NCBI GenBank assembly: GCA_030706405.1
Contig: JAUZOO010000010.1
Coordinates: 1 to 64,000, forward strand
Source of the DNA: Bacteroidota bacterium
Lineage (GTDB): Bacteria > Bacteroidota > Bacteroidia > Bacteroidales > JAAUTT01
DNA length: 64,000 nt
Direction: 5' to 3'
Both the position numbers and the translations under genes were made by a program. Under the pieces are notes generated by a model. It had not been told where the DNA came from. It searched no databases and worked only from the letters and a program-made list of their open reading frames with translations. Positions 45,041 to 54,540 of this stretch are shown here, piece by piece (within the stretch, counting starts at the first letter, position 1; the number at the start of each line of letters is the position of its first letter).

Positions 45041-46336
45041 ATGTTTTCTGAGTTTTTAATTATTTTGAGCCTTATCTTTTTAAACGGTATTCTTGCCATG
45101 GCCGAAATTGCCATGGTTTCTGTCCGCAAAAGCAAGCTTGAGCATGATGCGGCCAATGGCGATAAAAAGTCTTCCACAGCCCTTGAAATGCTTGATAAGC
45201 CGGGTAAATTTTTGTCAACTATTCAGGTAGGAATGACATTAATTAACATATTTACCGGGGTTTATTCTGGCGCCGCCATTGCCGATAAAGTGGCCGGGTA
45301 TCTCAACAATTTTAGCTGGCTGCTACCTTATAGTTACTCCGTAGCTATAACGCTTGTGGTTATTGTTGTTACTTTCATTAGTCTTATTATAGGTGAGATA
45401 GTTCCTAAACAGGTTGGGCTTATTCGAGCCGAATCCATAGCACGTAATGCAGCTTTTCCTATGAAAATGTTTGCATCAATGTTGTACCCACTGATATGGC
45501 TGCTTTCCAGGCCTGGCGATTGGGTTATCCATCTGTTTAACATCAAACCAACCGAAGAATCGAAAGTTACTGAGGAAGAAATTAAAGCAATTATTAAAGA
45601 AGGAACAGAAGGTGGAGAAATACAGGAAATTGAACAGGATATTGTAGAACGCGTATTTCATCTTGGAGACCGAAAGGCAGCATCGCTGATGACCCATCGT
45701 ACCGAAGTTACCTGGTTAAATATCAACGATACAGAGGAAGATATTAAGGCGGAGATTCTTGCAAACTTATTCAATGTATATCCTGTTTGTAGTGATGAGA
45801 TCGATGAAATTGTTGGTATTGTATATCTGAAGGATCTTTTTACCGATATTTTGGAAGATAATCGTCTTGACATCCGGAAAAATTTAAAAGAATCATTATT
45901 CATTCTCGAAACCAATACTGCTTATGAGGTTTTGGAAAAATTTCGGGAGTCGAAACGACATTTTGGCTTAGTGGTAGATGAATACGGTTCTCTGGCCGGA
46001 TTAGTAACGCTAAATGATATTCTGCTGGCCCTTGTGGGCGAAATTCCAACCAGCGACCAAACTGATTTTGAGATTGTTCAGCGCGAAGATGGCAGTTGGT
46101 TGGTTGACGGACAGTTGCCTTTTTATGAGTTTGTTCAGGAGTTTGACATTGAATATTTCGACAAGAGCAAGATTCGGTTTAATACTCTTGGAGGATTTGC
46201 CCTTTCGCATTTGAGGCGCATTCCTCAAACCGGTGAAAAGTTCACTTGGCAGGATTATGAATTTGAAATTGTAGATATGGATGGCAACCGCATCGACAAG
46301 ATATTGGTAACAAAGATTAATCCTGAGCAATTGTAA
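45041..46336 (+). CDS. Hemolysin-family CNNM/CBS/CorC-HlyC membrane protein
   Basis: 431 residues: CNNM (DUF21) membrane domain with four hydrophobic segments in the first 160 residues, a CBS pair about 205-335 (TEVTWLNINDTEEDI; FGLVVDEYGSLAGLVTLNDIL) and a C-terminal CorC/HlyC domain. Such proteins are linked to magnesium or cobalt efflux and ion homeostasis. The hemolysin name is historical. Its last 20 nt overlap the end of the convergent aroA. Confidence 0.92.
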   Translation: MFSEFLIILSLIFLNGILAMAEIAMVSVRKSKLEHDAANGDKKSSTALEMLDKPGKFLSTIQVGMTLINIFTGVYSGAAIADKVAGYLNNFSWLLPYSYSVAITLVVIVVTFISLIIGEIVPKQVGLIRAESIARNAAFPMKMFASMLYPLIWLLSRPGDWVIHLFNIKPTEESKVTEEEIKAIIKEGTEGGEIQEIEQDIVERVFHLGDRKAASLMTHRTEVTWLNINDTEEDIKAEILANLFNVYPVCSDEIDEIVGIVYLKDLFTDILEDNRLDIRKNLKESLFILETNTAYEVLEKFRESKRHFGLVVDEYGSLAGLVTLNDILLALVGEIPTSDQTDFEIVQREDGSWLVDGQLPFYEFVQEFDIEYFDKSKIRFNTLGGFALSHLRRIPQTGEKFTWQDYEFEIVDMDGNRIDKILVTKINPEQL

Positions 46337-47543
46337 AACCTGCCGATTTTAAATCTTCCCAATAGCGTGGGTACGATTTGGTAACTACCATAGCATCATT
46401 TATAACGATTTTAGGAAATTTAAGTGCAGCCGGTGCAAATGCCAGCGCCATGCGGTGATCTTTATATGTGTCAATGGCTATAGATGGAGCCGGATCATTT
46501 TGTTTTCCATTCCATTCCAGCACTCCGGTTGAGGTTTCGAGGATTGTAAAACCGAGTTTTGCCATTTCGTTCTGAAGTGCCGCAATACGGTCGGTTTCTT
46601 TAATTCGTAAGGTATCTGCTCCCGAAATTTTAAATGGAATACCCATCAGGCAAAGGGTAACCACAAATGTTTGAACCAGATCGGGGTTATTGATAAAGTC
46701 GGCTTCGAAGAATTTCAGGCTGCAAGTTTCTTTGGTAATGTGTACCGCGTTTGCAGAAAAGAAGCTTTTTATTCCTAAACGATCAAAAAGGGAAGCTACA
46801 GCAGCATCGCCCTGGCAACTGTTATCCCGGAGTCCGTGAACGGTAAAGTCGGCTTCATCCGCCAGCGCTGCAATCTGGTACCAGTACGAAGCCCCGCTCC
46901 AGTCGGCTTCTACCGTAGAGTCTTCACCATGATAAGGTTGCGGAACAATGGCAATTGTATTTTCCTTCCAATCGGCTTCTACGCCGTATTCTTTCATCAG
47001 CAGAAGTGTCATTTTAACATACGATTCGGAGATTAGCTTTCCTGAGATATAAATGGTTAAACCGTTAGGTAAAGATGGGGCTACCAGAAGCAGTGCGGTA
47101 ATATACTGACTGCTGATACTTCCATTAATGGATATTTCGTTTCCTTGTAGCGGTTTACCCGAAGTTTGAATAGGAGGGAAGCCTTCTTTTTCAAGGTATG
47201 TTATTTCTGCCCCTAATTGATTAAGACTATCAACGAGTTCACGGATAGGGCGTTCTTTCATTCGTTGACTGCCGGTCATGATTTTTTGTTGAGCCGTAGC
47301 CGCAAAATAAGCCGTCAAAAAACGCATTGAAGTACCTGCATGTCCGATGTTTACTGTGTTACCTTCGTTGTTGAAAGCATCGAGCATTACGCGTGTATCG
47401 TCGCTGTCCGAGAGGTTGTGAATGGTAAAGCTGTGATGGGCGAGTGCCTTGATAATCAATAACCGGTTACTGATGCTTTTTGATGTGGGAAGGGTAATTT
47501 CTCCATTAATGCGTTTATCGGGGCAGGTTATGGTGTAATTCAT
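46317..47543 (-). CDS. aroA: 3-phosphoshikimate 1-carboxyvinyltransferase
   Basis: 408 residues. EPSP synthase joins PEP to shikimate-3-phosphate. TSKSISNR, GHAGTSMRFLTAYFA, the KETDRIAAL motif and DHRMALAFA are present. It is shorter than the E. coli enzyme but normal for Bacteroidetes. aroK is elsewhere in the window (10863). Tail-to-tail overlap of 20 nt with the CNNM gene, and no terminator in between. Confidence 0.95.
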   Translation of the reverse strand: MNYTITCPDKRINGEITLPTSKSISNRLLIIKALAHHSFTIHNLSDSDDTRVMLDAFNNEGNTVNIGHAGTSMRFLTAYFAATAQQKIMTGSQRMKERPIRELVDSLNQLGAEITYLEKEGFPPIQTSGKPLQGNEISINGSISSQYITALLLVAPSLPNGLTIYISGKLISESYVKMTLLLMKEYGVEADWKENTIAIVPQPYHGEDSTVEADWSGASYWYQIAALADEADFTVHGLRDNSCQGDAAVASLFDRLGIKSFFSANAVHITKETCSLKFFEADFINNPDLVQTFVVTLCLMGIPFKISGADTLRIKETDRIAALQNEMAKLGFTILETSTGVLEWNGKQNDPAPSIAIDTYKDHRMALAFAPAALKFPKIVINDAMVVTKSYPRYWEDLKSAGFTIAQD

Positions 47544-47628
47544 TGTAATCTTTGTTTCGGGATAAAATTAATAATTTCTTTCGCATTCATCCATTTTTCT
47601 TTACTTTAGTACTTTAACTCTTATAATT

Positions 47629-48123
47629 ATGATAATTGATAATAAAGATAAACTTGTTGCTGAAAAATTTGCTAATTTATTGTTTTTAGGCATTTTGGCT
47701 ATTGTTGTTGTTACGCTGTTCATTTTTGATTTATATAAAGATCCTGTATGGGGACGCACCGGCATTGTGGCTGTAATTGTAGTGAGTGCAGTATATCTGA
47801 GCCATGTTTTATGGGGAATAATACGAAATTATCATTATTTCTATTTTTCTGACGAGAGTGCTGTTAAGTTGGTTTTTCGTTATTATTCTTTAACACCATT
47901 CTTTAAGCAATTGAGGACCATTGAAATAAAAAAAGAGGATTTTTATAATTCAAAAGTTCAGACTAAGGCTTCCGGATTGCAGGAATATCTTATTTTATTT
48001 CAGAAGACACCTAAAGGAATAGCCAAATATCCGGGTATAAGCATCAGTTTGTTAAGTAAGAAGAACAAAGAAAGTTTGCTTTTTGCGCTTGGCAAATATC
48101 AAAAGCAGGTAAATCTTAATTAG
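47629..48123 (+). CDS. Small membrane protein of unknown function
   Basis: 164 residues with two membrane segments (about 16-33 and 43-64) followed by a 95-residue soluble domain of mixed strands and helices, a layout like bacterial PH-like membrane proteins. I do not recognise the family. It is divergent from aroA and lies 17 nt upstream of dprA, probably in the same transcript. Confidence 0.75.
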   Translation: MIIDNKDKLVAEKFANLLFLGILAIVVVTLFIFDLYKDPVWGRTGIVAVIVVSAVYLSHVLWGIIRNYHYFYFSDESAVKLVFRYYSLTPFFKQLRTIEIKKEDFYNSKVQTKASGLQEYLILFQKTPKGIAKYPGISISLLSKKNKESLLFALGKYQKQVNLN

Positions 48124-48140
48124 AAAATTAAAATTATGTT

Positions 48141-49253
48141 ATGCGCGACAAATTACTGAAATATAAAATTGGCATAACCCTTATTCCTGGTATCGGAAGT
48201 ATTAATGCCAAGAAATTGATAGCCTATACTGGCAATATTGAAGCCGTTTTTAGCGAAAAGAAGAAAAATCTGTTGAAAATTCCCGGCATTGGCGATTCGT
48301 TGGCGGCAAACATCATTAACCATTCAATTCTGGAACGTGCCGAAAAGGAGATCGAATTCATTGAAAGATATGGTATAAAATATTCCTATTATCTTGATAA
48401 AGACTATCCCTCGCGCCTAAAGAATTGTGAAGATTCGCCGGTAATTCTTTTTTATAAAGGCGATGTCGAATTTAATCAAACCAAAGTGTTGAGTATTGTG
48501 GGCACACGCAATGCCACCGATTATGGTAAGGAGTGTTGCAACAAACTTTTGAGCGATCTTCAGTCGCGCCGACACGACGTTTTGATTGTGAGCGGACTGG
48601 CTTATGGCATTGACATTTGTGCACATCGGGCAGCACTTAAAAATGGATTCGACACCGTGGCTGTTCTCGGGCATGGACTAGGCACACTTTATCCGGCAGT
48701 ACATAAGGCTACGGCAAAGGATATTACTAAACAGGGTGCGTTGGTCACCGATTTTGTCAGCGATACAAAACTCGATCGCAATAACTTTGTAAAGCGCAAC
48801 CGCATTATAGCTGGGCTGGCCGATGCCACCTTAGTGGTCGAATCAGCTATTAAAGGCGGTGCATTAATTACAGCCGACATTGCCCAGTCGTATAACAGGG
48901 ATGTACTGGCTTTCCCGGGACGTGTGGGCGACCAGTATTCGCGCGGTTGTAACTGGCTTGTTAAAACCAATAAAGCAGCACTTATCGAATCTGTAGAAGA
49001 TTTGGAGTACCAGCTTGGCTGGGAATCGCCGTTAAATGCAAGCGCACCCAAACAAACCGAGCTGTTTGTTGAAATCTCAGAAGACGAACAACGTATTGTC
49101 CAAACCCTTCGCGAAAGCGGAGAACTGCCTATCGACCTTATCTGTATACATGTTGATATGCCTGTCAGCAAAGTATCTGCATTACTCCTCAATCTCGAAT
49201 TTGCAGGAATGGTGCGCAGCCTTCCTGGAAAGGTCTATCGGTTGACGAGATAG
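48141..49253 (+). CDS. dprA: DNA processing protein DprA
   Basis: 370 residues. It binds incoming single-stranded DNA and loads RecA in natural transformation. N-terminal helix-hairpin-helix region (IPGIGSINAKKLIAYTG), Rossmann domain with SIVGTRNATDYG, SGLAYGIDICAHRAAL and GGALITADIA, and a C-terminal winged-helix DML1-like domain (PIDLICIHVDMPVSKVSALL). Complete. No other competence genes are nearby. Confidence 0.95.
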   Translation: MRDKLLKYKIGITLIPGIGSINAKKLIAYTGNIEAVFSEKKKNLLKIPGIGDSLAANIINHSILERAEKEIEFIERYGIKYSYYLDKDYPSRLKNCEDSPVILFYKGDVEFNQTKVLSIVGTRNATDYGKECCNKLLSDLQSRRHDVLIVSGLAYGIDICAHRAALKNGFDTVAVLGHGLGTLYPAVHKATAKDITKQGALVTDFVSDTKLDRNNFVKRNRIIAGLADATLVVESAIKGGALITADIAQSYNRDVLAFPGRVGDQYSRGCNWLVKTNKAALIESVEDLEYQLGWESPLNASAPKQTELFVEISEDEQRIVQTLRESGELPIDLICIHVDMPVSKVSALLLNLEFAGMVRSLPGKVYRLTR

Positions 49254-49822
49254 CTGCTCATAGGTTTTCATATTTAGATCATATAAATTTCTTTAAAAAA
49301 GTTACGGTCCATTTTAAAAGTTGAATTTCTTCTAAAACTCTTTAGATCAATATGAAACTAAATAGCTAGAAGAACAACAAAAAAGCCGTACATCTCATTC
49401 TAAAAAGATGTACGACTTTTTTGAATTCCCTTCTTGCGGCTTTTAGCTTTGTATCTTTTCGAAAGAGATATTACTTACCGCTTTGACTAATTGCTTTAAG
49501 GTAAATTCCCCGGTTGATATCACTGTAGAATAAAATTTGGGAGTTGAATCCGGTTGTAGAGGTTTTTTTGGGGAGGTTGATTTAAATTGTATATATATGA
49601 TATTTATTATCATAAATTTATAGGATGTAAGCTAAAAAATTGCAATAAATCAAAAAATAATAAAAGAACTTCTTTAAGTTATTAAAGATTTTATTCACTT
49701 TTAGCGACCTATTATGAGTAAAAAAAAGAGATATAAAATAAATAAGCATACATTACGTTTAAAAATAATCTGACTCTCCAATTTATAGGATATTTAAACG
49801 TCTTTAATAAACACTTAAATTT
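49254..49822. other. AT-rich intergenic region with a terminator
   Basis: No gene is seen in 569 nt. A hairpin at 49381-49420 (see separate entry) ends transcription in both directions. The part after 49590 is markedly AT-rich and merges with the low-GC lipoprotein gene that follows. Confidence 0.5.
49381..49422. terminator. Terminator hairpin downstream of dprA
   Basis: AAAAGCCGTACATCT (49381-49395) pairs with AGATGTACGACTTTT (49406-49420) with one mismatch, with A and T runs on both flanks, 127 nt after the dprA stop. Confidence 0.8.
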
Positions 49823-50644
49823 ATGAAAATTAAAACATTAAAAGTTTCGTTCATTGTTTTTAGTTTGGGGATGATACTGATTTTTAGTTGTAAAAAAGGA
49901 ACTGAAGATTCTTCGGTTATTGCTTCATTTGATTTTTCGGATACAATAATTGCTGGAAAGTCTGTTATATTTGAGAATATTTCAAAGAATGCTAGTCAAT
50001 ATTTGTGGAATTTTGGAGATGGGACAACATCAACAGTAAAAAATCCTTCGCATACGTTTACATCAAATGGTATTTATACTGTAAGTTTGGTTTCTAGTGG
50101 TACGAATGGGGTAGATACGGCTTCTGTTGATGTTGTGGTTGGAACGGCTTTTATTTTTCCAGGGAAAGGTATCCCAGATGCAGTAATAGGTAATTCATGG
50201 GCTACCATAAAAGGAACTTATGGAGTACAAGATACTTCAAATTATATAAGTTATAATTCAGATTATGGATATTATTTTCACGGCATTGTTTATAAAAATC
50301 AGAATATAGTTTTTTATTTTGGATCCAGTAGTTATTCAATTAGTGATGATGATGTTTTAATCGAAATATCAATAATATCATCTAATACGGGGATGACATC
50401 GAAAGGAATTAAGATAGGCAGTAGTATTTCAAAAGTTAAAAAAAGCTATGGCACTCCTTTAGTTATTACTAATAGTTCTTCGACTAGCTATTGCTATGAC
50501 TTAAGAGGAATTAGTTTTGTAGCCTCATCATCTTCTCCAAATGTTGTTAAACAGATAGAGATATATCCAGCCTCATCATCTTCCCAAAAAAATATTTCAA
50601 TAGGTCGTCTCTGGAAATTGAGGAATTATATTTTCTTTAAATAA
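49823..50644 (+). CDS. PKD-domain lipoprotein, otherwise unknown
   Basis: 273 residues. A lipobox LIFSC puts the lipidated Cys at about 23. A PKD domain follows at about 34-108 (YLWNFGDGTTSTVKNPSHTF), then a 165-residue region of unknown type, very rich in Ser, Tyr, Ile and Asn, with the KGIKIGSSISKVKKSYGTP segment seen in Bacteroidetes surface proteins. It is clearly more AT-rich than the neighbours and has no partner genes, so it may be recently acquired. Surface or periplasmic binding role inferred only. Confidence 0.75.
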   Translation: MKIKTLKVSFIVFSLGMILIFSCKKGTEDSSVIASFDFSDTIIAGKSVIFENISKNASQYLWNFGDGTTSTVKNPSHTFTSNGIYTVSLVSSGTNGVDTASVDVVVGTAFIFPGKGIPDAVIGNSWATIKGTYGVQDTSNYISYNSDYGYYFHGIVYKNQNIVFYFGSSSYSISDDDVLIEISIISSNTGMTSKGIKIGSSISKVKKSYGTPLVITNSSSTSYCYDLRGISFVASSSSPNVVKQIEIYPASSSSQKNISIGRLWKLRNYIFFK

Positions 50645-50650
50645 AGATTT

Positions 50651-50685
50651 AAACCCATAAACTATTTAATAATTTATGGGTTTAT
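50651..50685 (+). terminator. Terminator of the PKD lipoprotein gene
   Basis: AAACCCATAAA (50651-50661) pairs perfectly with TTTATGGGTTT (50673-50683), 6 nt after the stop. Confidence 0.75.
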
Positions 50686-50794
50686 TATTGCCATATTTTC
50701 CAACTCAAGAAACATTGTTCTTAATGAAAGAGCAAAAATGAAATACGATAGTATTTAGTGGTTGCCCTTATTTGAAAACAAAGCCAGATGTATT

Positions 50795-50846
50795 ACAAAT
50801 AGCAATAGGGAGACTCAAACTTTTGAGCCTCCCTATTGCTATTTGT
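50795..50846 (-). terminator. Long hairpin at the end of the leu operon
   Basis: ACAAATAGCAATAGGGAG (50795-50812) is the exact inverse of 50829-50846, and the loop holds a further CTCAA/TTGAG dyad. It lies 24 nt past the leuB stop. The T run is weak, so it may act as a 3' stabilising structure as much as a terminator. Confidence 0.75.
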
Positions 50847-50869
50847 TAAAAACCGATATTTTAAAGAGC

Positions 50870-51937
50870 TTATTTTTTAGCAACATAGTCGGCAATCCAG
50901 TCGCCAACTTCGCTGGTCGAATAAGCTTTGTTATCACCGGCAATATCAATGGTAACAACACCGGCTTCGATAGATTTTTCTACAGCTTCGCGGATAAGTG
51001 CGCCAGCTTCGGGCATTCCGAGCGAGTATTCGAACATTAAAGCAGCCGAAAGAATAGTTGCAACTGGGTTGGCAATGTTTTTACCGGCAGCCTGAGGATA
51101 AGAACCGTGGATAGGTTCGAATACCGATGTATGGATACCTACCGAAGCAGAAGGCAAAAGACCCATAGAACCGGTAATAACGCTGGCTTCGTCGGTAAGG
51201 ATGTCGCCAAACATATTTTCGGTAACAATGACGTCGAATTTCTTAGGCCAAGTAACCAATTGCATCGCGGCGTTATCAACAAACATGAATTCGAGTTCGA
51301 TATCGCTGTATTCTTTGTGCAATTCCTGAATAGTTTCTCTCCAAAGGCGTGAGCTTTCCAATACGTTGGCTTTATCAACGGCACAAACTCTCTTGTTGCG
51401 TTTGCGGGCATATTCGAAAGCAAGTTTGGTGATACGGATGATTTCGTCCTTGGTATAAATGCAGGTATCCCAAGCAGTGTTACGATCTTCCGAACGACCT
51501 TTGTCGCCAAAATACATACCGCCGGTAAGTTCGCGGATTACGATAAAGTCAGCTCCATCAACCAATTCAGGTTTTAACGGAGATTTATGGAGAAGCGACT
51601 TGGTTGGAGTGATAGGACGGATGTTGGCATATAAACCAAGTTGTTTACGCATGCGCAGTAATCCTTGTTCGGGACGAACAGGGGCTTTGGGATCATTGTC
51701 GAACCTGGGGTCGCCGATAGCTCCAAAAAGAACGGCATCCGATTTCATGCAAATATCATGAGTTTCTGCCGGATACGGGTCGCCGGTTTTGTCAATAGCG
51801 ATAGCCCCAACTAATGCAGGAGTATAAGTAAATTCGTGGTTGAATTTCTTTTCGATAGTTTTAACCACCTTTAATGCCTGATCAACAACCTCAGGCCCGA
51901 TGCCGTCGCCGGCCAATACTGCGATATTCTTTTTCAT
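50870..51937 (-). CDS. leuB: 3-isopropylmalate dehydrogenase
   Basis: 355 residues. NAD-dependent oxidative decarboxylation of 3-isopropylmalate; it can also act on 3-methylmalate in the citramalate route to 2-oxobutyrate. [13 protein letters not shown], the [10 protein letters not shown] segment and DNAAMQLV plus [10 protein letters not shown] fit LeuB rather than isocitrate dehydrogenase. Last gene of the leftward operon, 265 nt after cimA. Confidence 0.95.
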   Translation of the reverse strand: MKKNIAVLAGDGIGPEVVDQALKVVKTIEKKFNHEFTYTPALVGAIAIDKTGDPYPAETHDICMKSDAVLFGAIGDPRFDNDPKAPVRPEQGLLRMRKQLGLYANIRPITPTKSLLHKSPLKPELVDGADFIVIRELTGGMYFGDKGRSEDRNTAWDTCIYTKDEIIRITKLAFEYARKRNKRVCAVDKANVLESSRLWRETIQELHKEYSDIELEFMFVDNAAMQLVTWPKKFDVIVTENMFGDILTDEASVITGSMGLLPSASVGIHTSVFEPIHGSYPQAAGKNIANPVATILSAALMFEYSLGMPEAGALIREAVEKSIEAGVVTIDIAGDNKAYSTSEVGDWIADYVAKK

Positions 51938-52099
51938 TTGGTTTTGTTATATAGTCCATAGCAATCAGTCGATATCTTAGATGATGTCATCGATAGTGCG
52001 CTATAGCCGTTTCACATAATTTATTTTAATGTTTTGCGTAGCGATTAAATCATTTTAATTTCTTCAGCGGCAAAATTATATACAATAGAGTTTATATGA

Positions 52100-52171
52100 G
52101 TTTAAAAGTTCAAAGGTTGGGGAAAAACCTTCAATATGAAAATTAAACGTTGAACTATTGAACTTTTAAAC
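52100..52171. repeat. 14-bp inverted repeat in the cimA-leuB gap
   Basis: GTTTAAAAGTTCAA (52100-52113) and TTGAACTTTTAAAC (52158-52171) are perfect inverse copies 44 nt apart. With the pairs inside it could fold into a long stem, a possible mRNA processing site or the remains of a small repeat element. Confidence 0.65.
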
Positions 52172-52202
52172 CTTCTAACTTATATAATGACTAATGTCGA
52201 AA

Positions 52203-53717
52203 TTATTTTTCATTTTCTATAATATTCAACATCTTAATAGTAGCCTTAATGGCTGCCACGGTTTGGTCGGAATCCAATCCTCGGGTTTTGAATTCGCGTT
52301 TGTAATTCCAGGTAATGATGGTTTCAACCAATGCATCGGTTTTACCTCCCGGAGGAATGGTCACCACATAATCTGTGAGTTTTGGGAGTTTCTTCCCAAG
52401 GGTTTTATATATTTTTTGGAGCGCTTTCATGAAAGCATCATACTGGCCATCGCCGGCAGAGGTTTCCTGGTATATCTTTTTATTAATCTCCATACTGATT
52501 GACGCTACGGGTTTTAAGGCATCTACCAGTGTGAGAGAATAATTTTTTATTTTAATTTTTTGTTCGAGGACATCGCTATTGAGAATGTCCGAAATAATGT
52601 AAGGAAGGTCGTCGGCAGTAACATTTTCCTTGCGGTCGCCAAGTTCCACCACCCGCTTAGTGACTTTTTTCATGGCTTCCGGATCGAGGTCAATACCAAG
52701 TTCCTTAAGGTTTTGAAGAATGTTTGATTTCCCTGCTGTTTTTCCGAGAGCATACTTGCGAACACGTCCAAAACGTTCGGGAAGAAGATCGTTAAAATAG
52801 AGTTTGTCTTTGCTGTCGCCATCGGCATGAACACCGCTGGTCTGGGTAAAGACGTTTTCGCCGATAATCGGTTTGTTGGAAGGAATGCGGATGCCGGAGA
52901 ACGATTCTACAATACGGCTAACCGCAGTAATTTTTTGTTCGTTAACGTTAAGCTCAATTTTGGCATGATCCTTTAATACTGCCAGAATACTCGAAAGAGG
53001 AGCATTACCAGCACGTTCGCCCAACCCGTTAATAGTCGAGTGGATGCCTTTTATTCCGGTTTTAACCGCAGCAAGAACATTTGCCGTGCCAAGGTCGTAA
53101 TCGTTATGGGCATGAAAATCGAAATGTTTTTCCGGATAACGATCAACTACCATTTTGCAGAACTGATAGGTTTCATCGGGATTTAGGATGCCGAGGGTAT
53201 CGGGCAACATAAACCGTTTGAAAGAGAGCTGGGTAAGATGGTCGAGGAGGTAGAAAACATAATCCACAGAATGGCGCATACCGTTGCTCCAGTCTTCGAG
53301 ATAAATGTTTGCTTCCAGTCCCTGGCTATGGGCATAATCGAGGGCAGCCTTGATGTCGGCAATGTGTTCGTCGGGCGTTTTGCGCAATTGTCCCTTAAGA
53401 TGTTTGAGCGAACCTTTGCAAAGCATGTTGATGACTTTTCCGCCGGCACTTGCAATCCAGTCGATACTCTGGGTACCATCGATAAAGCCAAGCACCTCGA
53501 TACGGTCGAGATAGTTGTTTTTCGAAGCCCACTCGGTAATTCGTTTTACAGCTTTAAACTCGCCTTCACTCACCCTTGCAGAAGCAACTTCAACGCGGTC
53601 AATGCGTGCTTCTTCCAAGAGCATTTTAGTCATGTTCAGCTTTTCGGCTGCCGTAAACGAAACCCCCGACGTTTGTTCTCCGTCGCGGAGCGTGGTATCC
53701 ATTATTTCGATTTTCAT
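52203..53717 (-). CDS. cimA: (R)-citramalate synthase (LeuA paralogue)
   Basis: 504 residues of the DRE-TIM family: TLRDGEQTSGVSF, HAHNDYDLG metal site, TSGVHADGDSKD, and a C-terminal LeuA-type allosteric domain (about 385-504). It differs strongly from the LeuA in the same operon and agrees with the Leptospira-type citramalate synthase: SARVSEGEF, LGFIDGTQSIDWI and NIYLEDWSNG where LeuA has [10 protein letters not shown]. It would join acetyl-CoA and pyruvate, giving 2-oxobutyrate for isoleucine through LeuCD and LeuB. Automatic annotation may call it 2-isopropylmalate synthase. The palindromic element 53719-53854 lies 1 nt upstream of its ATG. Confidence 0.82.
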   Translation of the reverse strand: MKIEIMDTTLRDGEQTSGVSFTAAEKLNMTKMLLEEARIDRVEVASARVSEGEFKAVKRITEWASKNNYLDRIEVLGFIDGTQSIDWIASAGGKVINMLCKGSLKHLKGQLRKTPDEHIADIKAALDYAHSQGLEANIYLEDWSNGMRHSVDYVFYLLDHLTQLSFKRFMLPDTLGILNPDETYQFCKMVVDRYPEKHFDFHAHNDYDLGTANVLAAVKTGIKGIHSTINGLGERAGNAPLSSILAVLKDHAKIELNVNEQKITAVSRIVESFSGIRIPSNKPIIGENVFTQTSGVHADGDSKDKLYFNDLLPERFGRVRKYALGKTAGKSNILQNLKELGIDLDPEAMKKVTKRVVELGDRKENVTADDLPYIISDILNSDVLEQKIKIKNYSLTLVDALKPVASISMEINKKIYQETSAGDGQYDAFMKALQKIYKTLGKKLPKLTDYVVTIPPGGKTDALVETIITWNYKREFKTRGLDSDQTVAAIKATIKMLNIIENEK

Positions 53718-53718
53718 A

Positions 53719-53854
53719 AAGCCCCCTTAATCCCCCCAAGAGGGGAAATAAAAGACCTTTTATTTCTAAAAGGCCTTAATATTATTGATAATGCATTGAT
53801 TTATAAAACCGCCAAACTCCTTCCCCTTTCGGGGGAAGGTTGGGATGGGGGCTT
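53719..53854. repeat. GC-rich palindromic intergenic element (REP/MITE-like)
   Basis: The element begins AAGCCCCC and ends GGGGGCTT, with secondary C-rich and G-rich arms (CCCCCCAAGAGGGG; CCCCTTTCGGGGG) and a central AAAAGACCTTTTA/TAAAAGGCCTT stem. I recognise this kind of GCCCCC...GGGGGC element from Bacteroidetes intergenic regions. It spans the leuD-cimA gap except for 3 nt. Confidence 0.75.
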
Positions 53855-53856
53855 AA

Positions 53857-54447
53857 TTATCTTGCTTGTTCGAATGCTTCGATTTTATCCTTGATGCTCA
53901 AAAGGAAATCGATGTCGTCGTAACCGTTTGTCAAACAGGTTTTCTTGTATGGGTTGATGTCGAATTTTTCAGAATCACCAGTGGCAAGAAGGGTGATGGT
54001 TTGGTTTTCTAGATCAACTTTAAGATTGGTTTTGTTGTCTTTTTCGATGGCTGCAAAAATTTTAGCCAGGAAATCTTCCGAAACCTGAACCGGTAAAAGG
54101 CCATTGTTCAGCGCATTGTTTTTGAAGATGTCGGCAAAGAAGCTCGAAACCACAACTTTGAAGCCGAAATCGTAAATAGCCCAGGCAGCATGTTCGCGGC
54201 TTGATCCACTACCGAAGTTTCTTCCTCCAACGAGGATTTTTCCGGAGTAATTAGGGTTATTTAAGATGAAGCTTTCGATTTTATTGTTGGTTTTATCGTA
54301 CCGCCAGTCACGGAAAAGGTTGTCTCCAAAGCCATCGCGGGTAGTTGCTTTCAGGAAGCGTGCCGGAATGATCTGGTCGGTATCCACGTTCTCAATAGGA
54401 AGCGGGATAGCCGGTGATTCTAAAGTGGTGAATTTATCTATAGCCAT
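53857..54447 (-). CDS. leuD: 3-isopropylmalate dehydratase small subunit
   Basis: 196 residues. With LeuC it isomerises 2- to 3-isopropylmalate (and citramalate to 3-methylmalate). [13 protein letters not shown] and [17 protein letters not shown] are the family hallmarks. Length is normal. It follows leuC by 93 nt. Confidence 0.96.
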   Translation of the reverse strand: MAIDKFTTLESPAIPLPIENVDTDQIIPARFLKATTRDGFGDNLFRDWRYDKTNNKIESFILNNPNYSGKILVGGRNFGSGSSREHAAWAIYDFGFKVVVSSFFADIFKNNALNNGLLPVQVSEDFLAKIFAAIEKDNKTNLKVDLENQTITLLATGDSEKFDINPYKKTCLTNGYDDIDFLLSIKDKIEAFEQAR

Positions 54448-54540
54448 TTCTTAGATTTTAAAGTGATTAAGATATTAAGCGATTAGGTCGTATCAGGTAT
54501 TTCTTAATTACCTAATTACGTAGTCACCTAACCCCTTTAA

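Noticed and set aside
50795-50846. Terminal inverted repeats of an insertion sequence
   Set aside because: The arms enclose only 16 nt and are placed directly after leuB, which fits a transcript-end hairpin.
50762-51040. 92-codon plus-strand frame at the end of leuB
   Set aside because: It consists of the terminal hairpin and the antisense of leuB.
53238-53894. 218-codon plus-strand frame opposite cimA and the palindromic element
   Set aside because: Most of it is the shadow of cimA and the rest is translated repeat element.
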